The notes under the pieces: model-generated
Database searches by the model: none
Seen by the model: the letters and a program-made list of their open reading frames with translations, nothing else
Told to the model about the DNA's origin: nothing
Shown here: in pieces, positions 32,268 through 41,181 of the stretch
How positions within the stretch are numbered: the first letter of the stretch is position 1
Layout: every line of letters begins with the position of its first letter
Program-made: the position numbers and the translations under genes
Source of the DNA: DAHUYF01 sp035945115
GTDB taxonomy: Bacteria > Pseudomonadota > Alphaproteobacteria > ATCC43930 > CGMCC-115725
Direction of reading: 5' to 3'
DNA length: 64,000 nt
NCBI GenBank assembly: GCA_035945115.1
Contig: DASZAN010000063.1
Span: 1-64,000, forward strand

Positions 32268-33974
32268 TCAGCCCGCCGCCTTCGCTTCCAGGCGCGGCGT
32301 CTGGTCCTCGGCCTTCACCCAGGCTTGCTCGATCGTCGGCTTGCCGAAGTAGTAGCCCTGCAAATATCCGACGCCTTCGCGGCGCAGGATGGCCGCCTCG
32401 TGCGGGGTCTCGACGCATTCGGCGACCGTGCTCAAGCCCAAGCCGCTCGCGAGCCCGACGAGATGGCGCAGGAAAATCTGATTGTCGTAGTTCTGACCGA
32501 GATTGCGCACGAAGGAGCCGTCGATCTTGACGGTGTCGACGGCAAGCGCCTGGAGATGGCGGAGCGAGGTGAAGCCGGCGCCGAAATCGTCGAGCGCGAT
32601 GCGGCAGCCGAGCTCGCGCAGCGTGCCGACGAAACGCGCGCTTTCCTCGATGTCGTGCAGCGCCGCCGTCTCGGTGATCTCGATGACGATGCGGTTCGCG
32701 ACCTCGCGCTTGCCCTTGAGGAGCGAGGTGATCGCGCGCAACCAGCCATAGTCGGTGGCGGTGAGGCCGGAGATATTGAAGCCGAGGCGGATGCCGGGAT
32801 ATGCGGCGACTTCCCGCACGGCGCGCTCGAGCACGTAGCGGTCGATGACGCGGATGAAGCCCAGCTGCTCGATCACCGGCACGAACTCGCCGGCGGCAAC
32901 GATCGCGCCGTCCTCGCCCACCATACGCAGCAGGCATTCGTAATAGTCGACCGCGCCCGAGGTTGCGTCGACGACCGGCTGATAGGCGAAGATGAGCCGC
33001 TCCTCGCGGAGCGCGCGCTGCACGCGCTCGCCCAGCACCATGCCGCTGCGGTGCTGGCGGCGCTGATCGTCGGAGAGACGGTATGGAATGAGACAATTGC
33101 GGCCGGCGCGCTTCGCTTCGGCGAGCGCCACCTCGGCGCGCGTCATCACCTCATGCGAGGTCTTGGCCTGCTCGGGGAAAGTGGCGCTGCCGATCGAGAC
33201 GGTGACGTAGACCGGACCGGATGCGGTCATGATCGGCACGTGGCTCACCGCGGAAAGGATTTTCTCGGCGGCGATGGGCACGTGCTCCTCGGGGCAATTC
33301 GCCAAGACGATGCCGAAGCGGTCGCCGCCGACGCGGCCGATGACGTCGCTGACGCGCAGGCAGCGGTCGAGGCGCTGGCCCACCGCGACGATGACGGCGT
33401 CGGCCGCCTCGTGACCGAGCGCGTCGTTTACTGCGGTGAGCTTGTCGATGCCGACGGCGAGATATGCCCCGACGCTGCCGGAGCGCAGGCTCGAGGAGAC
33501 GATGTGGTCGAGCGATTCGCGCAGCCGCTTCTTGTTGAAATGCCCGGTGAGCTCGTCGTAGTTGGCGGCGTGCTCGAGGCGCTGCTCCTGCGCCTTGCGA
33601 TTGGTGATGAGCCGCCACACGCCCTGCATGCGGACCGGACGGCCATCGGGATCGAACACCGCGGTCCCGCGATCATGGACCCAGGCGAAGCCGCCGTTCT
33701 CGGCGCGCACGCGATATTCGCAATCGAAGGCGATGCGGCGCGTCCAATGTGCATTGAGGCGCTGCTGGCGGAGCAGCAAATCGTCGGGATTGAGTCGGCC
33801 GGCGAGCGCGCGGCCGGTCGAAATCACCTGCGCATCGCCGACCCCAAGCATCGTGGCAACCGAGCCGTGCCAGGCGATGGCGTCCGTCGCGAGATCCCAA
33901 TCATAGGCAACATCGCCCGCAGCGGTGAGCGCAGCCTCGAGGCGATGCGGCGTTTCAGTCAAGTTCGAGGCCAT
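32268..33974 (-). CDS. PAS-GGDEF-EAL protein with degenerate GGDEF site
   Basis: The 568-residue product has an N-terminal PAS domain with PAC (to about residue 130), a GGDEF domain and a C-terminal EAL domain. The cyclase signature reads RVGGDRFGIVL, so the glutamate of GGDEF is replaced by arginine; cyclic-di-GMP synthesis is unlikely. The EAL domain has ECL for EAL and keeps the metal and catalytic residues: FNIS, EITET, DDFGAG, KIDGSF, AECVET and LQGYYFGKP. It is probably a cytoplasmic cyclic-di-GMP phosphodiesterase under PAS control. No membrane segment is seen. Confidence 0.92.
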   Translation of the reverse strand: MASNLTETPHRLEAALTAAGDVAYDWDLATDAIAWHGSVATMLGVGDAQVISTGRALAGRLNPDDLLLRQQRLNAHWTRRIAFDCEYRVRAENGGFAWVHDRGTAVFDPDGRPVRMQGVWRLITNRKAQEQRLEHAANYDELTGHFNKKRLRESLDHIVSSSLRSGSVGAYLAVGIDKLTAVNDALGHEAADAVIVAVGQRLDRCLRVSDVIGRVGGDRFGIVLANCPEEHVPIAAEKILSAVSHVPIMTASGPVYVTVSIGSATFPEQAKTSHEVMTRAEVALAEAKRAGRNCLIPYRLSDDQRRQHRSGMVLGERVQRALREERLIFAYQPVVDATSGAVDYYECLLRMVGEDGAIVAAGEFVPVIEQLGFIRVIDRYVLERAVREVAAYPGIRLGFNISGLTATDYGWLRAITSLLKGKREVANRIVIEITETAALHDIEESARFVGTLRELGCRIALDDFGAGFTSLRHLQALAVDTVKIDGSFVRNLGQNYDNQIFLRHLVGLASGLGLSTVAECVETPHEAAILRREGVGYLQGYYFGKPTIEQAWVKAEDQTPRLEAKAAG

Positions 33975-34096
33975 AGAGCGGTATCTGCCTATGATAACAG
34001 CGAAAAAGCGCGCGCCGGCAGGGCCGGCGACCGTGGCCCATCGTAAGCGTCGACCACTTTACGAAAGCTTAAGTGGGAAACCAGCGATTCCACTCG

Positions 34097-34897
34097 CTAA
34101 GAAGGGGTATGTACGGTTAAGAACGGCAGCACGGATTGGTTAAATTCGCGCGCCATCACTTGGGTGAAGCAGTGCCCGCCCTGCGGAAAGAGCTTGATTT
34201 CCGCACCGGGAATGAGCCGCGCCAGCTCTTCGGAAAAATAGGCCGGCGTCACCACGTCGTCTTGCGCTGCGACCACCAAGGTCGGGGTGCGGATGCGTGC
34301 CAGCTCCGCTGTGCGGTCGAAGGCGAGAATCGCGTCGATGCGGCTCATAACGATCTCCGGCGGCGCGAATGTGGCGAGCCCCTGCGCCTCCATTTGCCGA
34401 AGCTTCTCGTTGTTGCGGGCGACCCAGAACGGGGGATAGAGGAAAAGCGTCGCCGCCTGGAGATAAGTCGCCGGGCCGAGCCGCGCGAGGATTTCCTTGC
34501 GGAGCGCGAAGAGGCGACGGAAATAGGCGTCCGCCTTGGTCCAACTCGCAGCGACCACCATGCTCGCAAGACGCTCGGGATGCTCGATCGCCAGCACCTG
34601 GGCGATAGCACCGCCGGTTGAATGACCGATGACATGTGCGTGCGCGATACCGAGCGCGTCCATCAGGCCGATCACATCGTCGGCCATGCGCTCGACCGTA
34701 TAGGCAACGCGGCTGTGGTCGCTCTGCCCGACGCCGCGGTGGTCATGCAGAACCACCTCGAATTTGGCGGCGAAGCTCGGCACCTGATCGCGCCAATAGG
34801 CAGCAAGTCCGGTGAGGCCGCTGATGAAAAGCACTGGGAAGCCGGCGCCGTGTCGCTCGCAATATAACTGGCAGTCGCCGATCGAAATGCGCGGCAT
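34097..34897 (-). CDS. RutD/PcaD-like alpha/beta hydrolase
   Basis: A 266-residue serine hydrolase with FISGLTGLAAYW, HDHRGVGQSD, nucleophile Ser93 in GHSTGG, acid in AAQDDVVTP and histidine in GGHCFTQ. It is closest in pattern to aminoacrylate hydrolase RutD and 3-oxoadipate enol-lactonases. No rut or other pca genes are next to it; the pcaHGB operon is 13 kb away and lacks pcaD, so a role as enol-lactonase for that pathway is possible but speculative. Confidence 0.82.
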   Translation of the reverse strand: MPRISIGDCQLYCERHGAGFPVLFISGLTGLAAYWRDQVPSFAAKFEVVLHDHRGVGQSDHSRVAYTVERMADDVIGLMDALGIAHAHVIGHSTGGAIAQVLAIEHPERLASMVVAASWTKADAYFRRLFALRKEILARLGPATYLQAATLFLYPPFWVARNNEKLRQMEAQGLATFAPPEIVMSRIDAILAFDRTAELARIRTPTLVVAAQDDVVTPAYFSEELARLIPGAEIKLFPQGGHCFTQVMAREFNQSVLPFLTVHTPS

Positions 34898-35562
34898 GAA
34901 GAGGCTGGTCCGGCCGGTCGGGAAAGGTGCCGGTCGTTAACACCCTCGCCTCTACGAGTCAAACGTCGCCAGCGCCGGACAGCCATGCACACAAAGGCCT
35001 GGGAGCGGTCGCGCACGACGCGCCTTGCCCAGCCGGCGTACAGCTTAGAGTAACGCGGAACCTCATCACGCAAGGAGTGTTAGCGGACGAGCGGCCGAAC
35101 CAAAAAATTCTGTCGGCTGCGGCGGACGGAATGTTGCCTGGGAGCGCGGGACCTGGCGCGCACCAGAGCTAAGCAGCATGGCAGGTGGATGGCACCAAGG
35201 GGCTGGACCGAGACAGCAATGAGTGATCCTGTCAACGTGGCTCCCCGAAGTGTCGAAGCCCGGTATTCTATCCGCAATGTCCAGGACAGGGTTAGAGTTC
35301 GGCGAGCAATTATCAAATCTAGCACGGCGAGCCCCTTGATTTCGAACAATCTTCGGTTCTGCAAGTCTTTCGATGATGGACGCGAAAACTGGTTGAAATT
35401 GATGGAATTCACGCCTACCTTTGTTTCTGGCCGAAGCTGGGGCGGTACATCAAGATCTTTGGCCGTCTATTCTACGCACCTTCGGACCTTCGCACCTTCG
35501 CACCTTAACCTGTCGGGCACGCTCCGGCGGTCCTCCCATCCCTCTTTTGCGTTGGCGAACCC
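34898..35562. other. 665-base gap without a convincing gene
   Basis: Several open frames cross this stretch on both strands, but none shows a recognisable family, a good ribosome binding site or the strong third-position GC bias of the neighbours. From about 35220 to 35420 the base composition is visibly less GC-rich than the surroundings. It may be a decayed or foreign segment. The octamer repeat at 35477-35508 lies near its right end. Confidence 0.5.
35477..35508. repeat. Four tandem octamers CACCTTCG
   Basis: The units read CACCTTCG, GACCTTCG, CACCTTCG and CACCTTAA in exact register. They lie 55 bases before the XRE regulator start, so they may fall in its leader or promoter. Slippage could change their number. 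Confidence 0.7.
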
Positions 35563-35946
35563 ATGAGTGCGACGGAAACCAAACGAACGACGAGCCGGAC
35601 TCAGGACATCGACCGCCATGTCGGTGCGCGAATCCGCGAACGCCGGATTATGCTCGGGTTGACGCAGCAGCAGCTGGCCGACCTCATCGGCGTCACCTAT
35701 CAGCAGGCGCATAAGTACGAGCGCGGCATCAACCGCGTCTCGGCCGGCCGGCTGTTCGAGATCGCCCGCGTGTTGAGCGTCCCGGTCAGCTATTTCTTCG
35801 AGGGGCTCGACAATCAGAGCGGCCGCCCGGTGAGCCAGCGCGAGCGCATGTGCCTCGAGCTGGCGCGGAACTTCGCCCAGATCCCGAACGAGCGCCATCA
35901 GGAAGCGCTGAGCCAGCTCGCCCGCGCGCTCGCTACGCAGCACTAG
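35563..35946 (+). CDS. XRE-family helix-turn-helix regulator
   Basis: The 127-residue product has an N-terminal disordered part, a helix-turn-helix (VGARIRERRIMLGLTQQQLADLIGV, in parts RIRERRIMLGLTQQQLA, then TYQQAHKYERGINRVSAGRL) and a C-terminal helical tail with SYFFEGLDN. It matches the rhizobial PraR/PhrR-like family, which controls quorum sensing, attachment or acid stress. It lies 192 bases before the hyf-like operon on the same strand and could regulate it; no direct evidence. Confidence 0.9.
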   Translation: MSATETKRTTSRTQDIDRHVGARIRERRIMLGLTQQQLADLIGVTYQQAHKYERGINRVSAGRLFEIARVLSVPVSYFFEGLDNQSGRPVSQRERMCLELARNFAQIPNERHQEALSQLARALATQH

Positions 35947-35970
35947 CGGCAACCGGTCGCAAGCTTGATC

Positions 35971-35993
35971 GGCGGCGCGGGGTTTGCGCCGCC
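35971..35993 (+). terminator. GC hairpin after the XRE gene
   Basis: Perfect eight-base arms GGCGGCGC and GCGCCGCC enclose GGGGTTT, 24 bases after the XRE stop. No T-run follows. It may separate the regulator transcript from the hyf-like operon. Confidence 0.4.
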
Positions 35994-36138
35994 GCGCGCT
36001 CCGCTGATAGAATGGCGCACACCTTATCTGGTCCCGCGCCTTCATGGATCATGCCACCACCGCCGCTCGCCGGCGGGTCTTACGCCGGCCGATCGCGGCT
36101 GATCGCGCGGCCTCTTTTCATTGTGCCTACGGCGCTCG

Positions 36139-38136
36139 ATGCTGAGCCTGCTTGCGCTTTCCGTCGGCATCTATGGGCTGGCGTGCTTCCTGGGCGCTCT
36201 CCTCGGTCGCCGCGCCCTCGTCGGCGTCTACGCCCTCTCGGCGCTCGCCGCCGCCCTCAGTGCCGCTAATGCGAGCGCCTTCCTGGCCACCGGCGGGGCG
36301 CCGGAGGACGCCGTCCTGCCGTTTGGCCTCCCCTGGCTTGGCGCCCTTTTCCACGCCGATGCGCTCAGCGCTTTCTTCCTCCTGGTCGTCGGGGTGGCGG
36401 CGACGCTCACTAGCGTCTTTGCCATCGGCTACGGCCGCCACGAGACGGAGCCGCGGCGGATTCTGCCGTTCTATCCGCTCTTCCTTGCCGGCATGAGCCT
36501 GGTGCTGGTGGCCGCCGACGCGTTCACCTTCCTCTTGAGCTGGGAGCTTATGTCGGTGGCCTCATGGCTCCTCGTGCTGGCGAGCCATCGCGAGCGCGAG
36601 ACCAGCAACGCGGCACTCCTCTATCTCGTCATGGCGAGCCTTGGCGCCGGCGCCTTGCTGCTCGCCTTTGGCCTGTTGTCGGCAGGAAGCGGCGACTACG
36701 CCTTCGCGGCGATGCGCGGCACCGCGTTGTCCGGGTGGAAGAGCACGCTGTTCTTTCTTTTGGTGGTCATCGGCGCGGGCTCGAAGGCGGGCGTCGTGCC
36801 GCTCCATGCCTGGCTGCCGCCGGCCCATGCCGCGGCGCCGAGCCATGTCTCGGCGCTGATGAGCGGCGTGATGACGAAGGTGGCGCTTTACGGCTTCGTT
36901 CGCCTCATCTTCGATCTCGCGGGACCGGCGCCCTGGTGGTGGGGCGCGCTCGTCTTGCTGCTGGGCGGCATCACCGCCCTCCTGGGCGTGCTCTACGCCG
37001 TCATGCAGCACGATCTGAAGCGGCTCCTCGCCTACCACACCGTGGAGAATATCGGCATCGTCGTCATCGGCCTCGGCTTGGCGCTCGCCTTCCGCGCCAA
37101 CGGGCTGGGCGCCCTCGCCGTCCTCGCGCTCGCCGCGGCGCTGCTCCACGTCTTCAACCACGCGATGTTCAAGAGCCTGTTGTTCCTGGGCTCGGGCGCG
37201 ATCCTCGTGGCGACGCATGAGCGCGACATGGAGCATCTGGGGGGCCTCATCCATCCCATGCCCGTCACCGCCTTCGTCTTTCTGATCGGCGCGGTGGCGA
37301 TCTCGGCATTGCCACCCTTCAACGGCTTCGTCTCGGAGTGGCTCACCTTCCAGGCGATCGTCAACGGCTCGCTGCTGCCGCAATGGCTCCTCAAATTCGC
37401 GGTGCCGGTGGTGGGGGCGATGCTGGCGCTTGCGGCGGCGCTCGCCGCCGTGTGCTTTGTCAAGGTGTTCGGCGTCGTCTTCCTGGGGCGGCCGCGGCGG
37501 CCGGCCGCGGCGGCGGCGCGTGAGGTGGGCGCGCTCATGCTGGCGCCAATGGCGGCGCTCGCGGCCATCTGTACCGTGGTCGGCCTCGTGCCGCAAACGG
37601 TGCTCGGCCTGCTGCGGCCGGTGACGGCGCTGCTGCTGCCGGAAAGCCCGTGGCTCGTGCTCTCGAATTGGCTTTGGCTCGCGCCGCTCGGCGCCGACCA
37701 CAGCTCCTACAGCGGCCTTGTCATCCTGCTGGCGATCGCCTTTCTCGCCGCCCTCCTCGTCGTCGTCGTCCATCGTCTCGGCTCCGACCGCGTGCGCCGC
37801 TCGCCGGCGTGGGATTGCGGCTTTCCCGATGCGCGGCCGGAGACTCAGTACGGCGCGAGCAGCTTCGCGCAGCCGATCCGCCGCATCTTCGGCACGGTGG
37901 CCTTCGCCGCGCGCGAGCGCATCGACATGCCGGCACCCGGCGAGACGCGCGCGGCGCGGCTCGAAGTGAGGCTCCGCGATCCGGTTTGGGACGGACTTTA
38001 CGCGCCGGCCACCGCTGCCGTCGCTTGGCTGGCCGACCACATGAACGTGCTACAGTTCCAGACGATACGGCGCTATCTCACGCTGATGTTCGCGGCGTTG
38101 GTGCTGTTGCTGCTCATCGTCGCCGTGAGCCAATGA
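36139..38136 (+). CDS. hyfB: HyfB/NuoL-like membrane subunit of a hydrogenase-4-related (Ehr-type) complex
   Basis: The 665-residue product from ATG 36139 is almost wholly hydrophobic, with about 15 helices, and belongs to the proton-pumping antiporter-like family shared by complex I and group 4 hydrogenases. The core is seen in LLSWELMSVASWLLV, GAGSKAGVVPLHAWLPPAHAAAPSHVSALMSG (in parts), with the conserved lysine and glutamate of the proton channel, and YHTVENIGI. A TTG at 36121 is a less likely start. It is the first of six overlapping genes and ends in an ATGA overlap with hyfC. Confidence 0.93.
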   Translation: MLSLLALSVGIYGLACFLGALLGRRALVGVYALSALAAALSAANASAFLATGGAPEDAVLPFGLPWLGALFHADALSAFFLLVVGVAATLTSVFAIGYGRHETEPRRILPFYPLFLAGMSLVLVAADAFTFLLSWELMSVASWLLVLASHRERETSNAALLYLVMASLGAGALLLAFGLLSAGSGDYAFAAMRGTALSGWKSTLFFLLVVIGAGSKAGVVPLHAWLPPAHAAAPSHVSALMSGVMTKVALYGFVRLIFDLAGPAPWWWGALVLLLGGITALLGVLYAVMQHDLKRLLAYHTVENIGIVVIGLGLALAFRANGLGALAVLALAAALLHVFNHAMFKSLLFLGSGAILVATHERDMEHLGGLIHPMPVTAFVFLIGAVAISALPPFNGFVSEWLTFQAIVNGSLLPQWLLKFAVPVVGAMLALAAALAAVCFVKVFGVVFLGRPRRPAAAAAREVGALMLAPMAALAAICTVVGLVPQTVLGLLRPVTALLLPESPWLVLSNWLWLAPLGADHSSYSGLVILLAIAFLAALLVVVVHRLGSDRVRRSPAWDCGFPDARPETQYGASSFAQPIRRIFGTVAFAARERIDMPAPGETRAARLEVRLRDPVWDGLYAPATAAVAWLADHMNVLQFQTIRRYLTLMFAALVLLLLIVAVSQ

Positions 38137-39080
38137 GCCTCGTCCTCTTCGAGCTTCTGCAGTTCGCGCTGCTGCTCGCGGCGGCGCCGCTCCTCACTGG
38201 TCTCGTGCGCAAGGTGAAGGCGCGGCTCAACGGCCGGATCGGTCCCGGCTTGCTGCAGCCCTATCGCGATTTATGGCGGCTCTTGCGCAAGGAGGTGGTG
38301 CTGGCGCCCAACGCCTCCTGGCTCTTCCGCACCAGCCCCTACCTGATCTTCACCGCCGTGTGGCTCGCCGCCGCCATCGTGCCGACCTTCGCCACCGGGC
38401 TCCTCTTGAGCCGCACCGCGGATCTCATCGCGTTGGTGGCGCTCCTCGGCACTGCGCGCTTTGCGCTGGCGCTCGCCGGCATGGATGTCGGCACCAGCTT
38501 CGGCGGCATCGGTGCCTCGCGCGAGATGATGATCGCCTCGCTCGCCGAGCCCGCAATGCTGATGGTGACTTTTACCGTGGCGCTCATCGTGCGCTCGACC
38601 TCGCTGCCGCAGATCGCCGAGTTTCTGCTGACCCATGCGGTCGGAATCCGCATCTCGCTCTTCCTCGGACTCGTCTCTTTGCTGATGGTGGCGATCGCCG
38701 AGAACGCGCGGATTCCCGTCGACAATCCCGCGACCCATCTCGAGCTCACCATGGTGCACGAGGCGATGGTGCTCGAATATTCCGGCCGCCATCTCGCGCT
38801 TATCGAAGGAGCGGCGATGGTGAAGCTAGTGCTTTACATCTCCCTCATCGCCAGCGTCTTCTTCCCCTGGGGCATGGCGCTCGATCCGAGCGAGCCGCGC
38901 GCGCTCGCGATCGGCCTTGCGAGCTATGCGGCGAAGCTCGCCGTGGGCGGCGTGGTGCTCGCCTTCTTCGAGACCAGCATCGCCAAGATGCGTGTCTTCC
39001 GTCTCGCGGAATTCCTGGGTGGCGCCTTCCTGCTCGGGCTCCTCGCCGCGATCTTCCTCTACGTCTCGCAAGGCGTCTGA
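38133..39080 (+). CDS. hyfC: HyfC/NuoH-like membrane subunit
   Basis: The 315-residue protein has about eight membrane helices. It shows the NuoH/HycD signature KVKARLNGRIGPGLLQPYRDLWRLLRKE (in parts NGRIGPGLLQPYRDLW) near the N terminus and ENARIPVDNPATHLELTMVHEAM in the middle (in parts RIPVDNPATHLELT), the acidic loop that contacts the quinone or NiFe module. It anchors the peripheral arm to the membrane. It overlaps hyfB and hyfE (ATGA and TGATG). Confidence 0.94.
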   Translation: MSLVLFELLQFALLLAAAPLLTGLVRKVKARLNGRIGPGLLQPYRDLWRLLRKEVVLAPNASWLFRTSPYLIFTAVWLAAAIVPTFATGLLLSRTADLIALVALLGTARFALALAGMDVGTSFGGIGASREMMIASLAEPAMLMVTFTVALIVRSTSLPQIAEFLLTHAVGIRISLFLGLVSLLMVAIAENARIPVDNPATHLELTMVHEAMVLEYSGRHLALIEGAAMVKLVLYISLIASVFFPWGMALDPSEPRALAIGLASYAAKLAVGGVVLAFFETSIAKMRVFRLAEFLGGAFLLGLLAAIFLYVSQGV

Positions 39081-39751
39081 TGCCGAGCTTTATCAACCCC
39101 GCCTACGACACGGCGCATCTCCTCGACACCGCCGTACTCATGCTGAGCTTCGCCCTCCTCTACCAGCGGCGGCTTTTCGCCGTGCTCACCATCTATGCCT
39201 GGCAGGCGCTCTTCCTCGCCGCCGCCGCCGCCTGGCAGGCCTCTGCCCAGGGCGCGCCGCATCTCTACATCACCGCCGGTATAGCGCTGGTCTTCAAGGC
39301 GATCGTCATCCCGCTCGCGCTTCATCGCATCATCGTCTCGCTGGAGATTCATCGGAATATTGAGACGGCGCTCGGCGTCGGCGCCACCTTGGCGGTGGGC
39401 GTGGCGTTGGTGGCGCTGTCGATCCTGCTGGTGCTGCCCGTGACGACCGCCTCGGGCGCGCTCACGCGCGAGAGCCTCGCCGCCGCGCTTTCTGTCGTGC
39501 TACTGGGATTGCTGATGATGATCACGCGGCGAAACGCGGTGAGCCAGGTGGTGGGCTTCATGTCGCTCGAGAACGGGCTCATTCTCGCCGCGGTCGGCGT
39601 CAAGGGCATGCCGCTCGTGGTCGAGCTCTCGATCGCCTTCTCGGTGATGGTGGCGTTCATCATCTTCGGCATCTTCTTCTTCCACATCCGCGAGCGCTTC
39701 GACACGCTCGACGTGCACGATATCGAGCGCTTCCGCGGCGAGCGGCGATGA
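39080..39751 (+). CDS. hyfE: HyfE-like membrane subunit
   Basis: The 223-residue membrane protein has about seven hydrophobic helices and the NuoK-like core RRNAVSQVVGFMSLENGLIL (as RNAVSQVVGF and MSLENG), with a glutamate in the helix, and the C-terminal FFFHIRERFDTLDVHDIE. This matches HyfE, fused NuoK/NuoJ-like subunits of hydrogenase-4 type complexes. Its start overlaps the hyfC stop by one base; its stop overlaps hyfF as ATGA. Confidence 0.9.
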   Translation: MPSFINPAYDTAHLLDTAVLMLSFALLYQRRLFAVLTIYAWQALFLAAAAAWQASAQGAPHLYITAGIALVFKAIVIPLALHRIIVSLEIHRNIETALGVGATLAVGVALVALSILLVLPVTTASGALTRESLAAALSVVLLGLLMMITRRNAVSQVVGFMSLENGLILAAVGVKGMPLVVELSIAFSVMVAFIIFGIFFFHIRERFDTLDVHDIERFRGERR

Positions 39752-41181
39752 GCGCGGTCGACGTCATTCTTGCGATCCCCGCCATCTCGGCGCTCATCCT
39801 CGCGCTGCTGCCGAGCTACAAGCTCGCCGCGCGCCTCAACGTGCTGAGCTCGGGCTTGACGTTGGGCGCGAGCATCGCGCCCTTCTTCGACCGGCCGCCC
39901 ACCACCGCGCTGCTGCTCATCGACGACTTCAACATCTATCTCGTGGCGCTCACCGCCTTCGTGGGCTTCACCACGAGCCTCTTCAGCGCGCGCTACGTGC
40001 TGCACGAGGTGGCGATCGGCCGGCTGGTGCCGCGCTTTCTCCGCTTCTATCACGCCATGTACCAGGGCTTCATGTTGACGATGTTGTTGGCGCTCACCGC
40101 CAACAATTTGGGCGTAATGTGGGTGGCGATCGAGGGTGCGACGCTCACCACTGTGCTCATGGTCGGTCTCTATCGCACGCACGAGGCGATCGAGGCGGCG
40201 TGGAAGTACTTCATCCTCTGCGGCGTCGGCATCGCGCTGGCGCTCTTCGGCACCACCCTCATGTATTTGGCGGCGCAGCCGGTGATGGGCGAAGGGCTGC
40301 CGGCGATGACATGGTCCGAGCTCTTGCCACGCGTCGGCGACTTCAGTCCGGCGATCCTCAATCTTGCGTTCGTGTTCCTGCTGGTGGGCTACGGCACGAA
40401 AGTGGGCTTGGCGCCGCTTCACGCCTGGCTCCCCGACGCCCATGCCGAAGGCCCGACGCCGATCTCGGCCGTGCTCTCGGGCCTCCTCCTCAACGTCGCG
40501 CTTTACGTCGTGCTGCGCTTCAAGATGCTGCTTGCCGGCAATCCACTCGCGGTGGCGCCCGGCCCGCTCATGGTGACGATGGGCCTCGCCTCGCTGCTGC
40601 TCGCCAGCGTGATGCTTTATCGCCGGCGCGACATCAAGCGCTTCTTCGCCTATTCCTCGATCGAGCATATGGGCATCATCACCTTCGCCTTCGGCATGGG
40701 CGGCGCGCTCGCCAATTTCGCGGGCCTCTTGCACATGACCATGCACAGCCTCACCAAGTCCGCGATCTTCTTCGCCGTGGGACACATTTCGCAGGTGAAG
40801 GGAACGCAGCGCATCGCCGACATCCGCGGCCTCACCACGAGCCAGCCGCTCCTCGGATGGGCGCTCGTCGTCGGCGTGCTGGCGATCGCGGGATTGCCGC
40901 CGTTCGGCGTCTTCATGAGCGAGTTCCTGGTGCTGACGACGACCTTCGCGCGCCAGCCCGTCCTCGCGCTCCTGTTGCTCCTCGGGCTCCTCATCGGCTT
41001 CGGCGCCCTCATCTGGCGCCTCCAAGGATTGGCGTTCGGGCCCGGCGAAGGCGGCGAGAAGGCAAGCTCGGTGGCGCTGCTGCCGCTCTTCGTTCATTTC
41101 GCCATGGTGCTGGCGGCGGGCCTCTATCTTCCAGGTCCGCTCGTCCTCTGGTTTCAGAACGTGGCGCGGCTCTTGGGATGA
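39748..41181 (+). CDS. hyfF: HyfF/NuoM-N-like antiporter subunit
   Basis: The 477-residue membrane protein has about 14 helices of the antiporter-like fold. Diagnostic segments are WVAIEGATLTTVLMVGLYR, GYGTKVGLAPLHAWLPDAHAEGPTPISAVLSG (in parts GTKVGLAPLHAWLPDAHAEG) and YSSIEHMGI. The presence of both HyfB and HyfF means the complex has two predicted ion channels. It sits between hyfE and the large-subunit gene with ATGA overlaps on both sides. Confidence 0.93.
   Translation: MSAVDVILAIPAISALILALLPSYKLAARLNVLSSGLTLGASIAPFFDRPPTTALLLIDDFNIYLVALTAFVGFTTSLFSARYVLHEVAIGRLVPRFLRFYHAMYQGFMLTMLLALTANNLGVMWVAIEGATLTTVLMVGLYRTHEAIEAAWKYFILCGVGIALALFGTTLMYLAAQPVMGEGLPAMTWSELLPRVGDFSPAILNLAFVFLLVGYGTKVGLAPLHAWLPDAHAEGPTPISAVLSGLLLNVALYVVLRFKMLLAGNPLAVAPGPLMVTMGLASLLLASVMLYRRRDIKRFFAYSSIEHMGIITFAFGMGGALANFAGLLHMTMHSLTKSAIFFAVGHISQVKGTQRIADIRGLTTSQPLLGWALVVGVLAIAGLPPFGVFMSEFLVLTTTFARQPVLALLLLLGLLIGFGALIWRLQGLAFGPGEGGEKASSVALLPLFVHFAMVLAAGLYLPGPLVLWFQNVARLLG

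Noticed and set aside
35189..35566. A 125-codon frame in the gap before the XRE regulator
   Set aside because: No recognisable family, mixed codon use and no ribosome binding site; it overlaps the octamer repeat.
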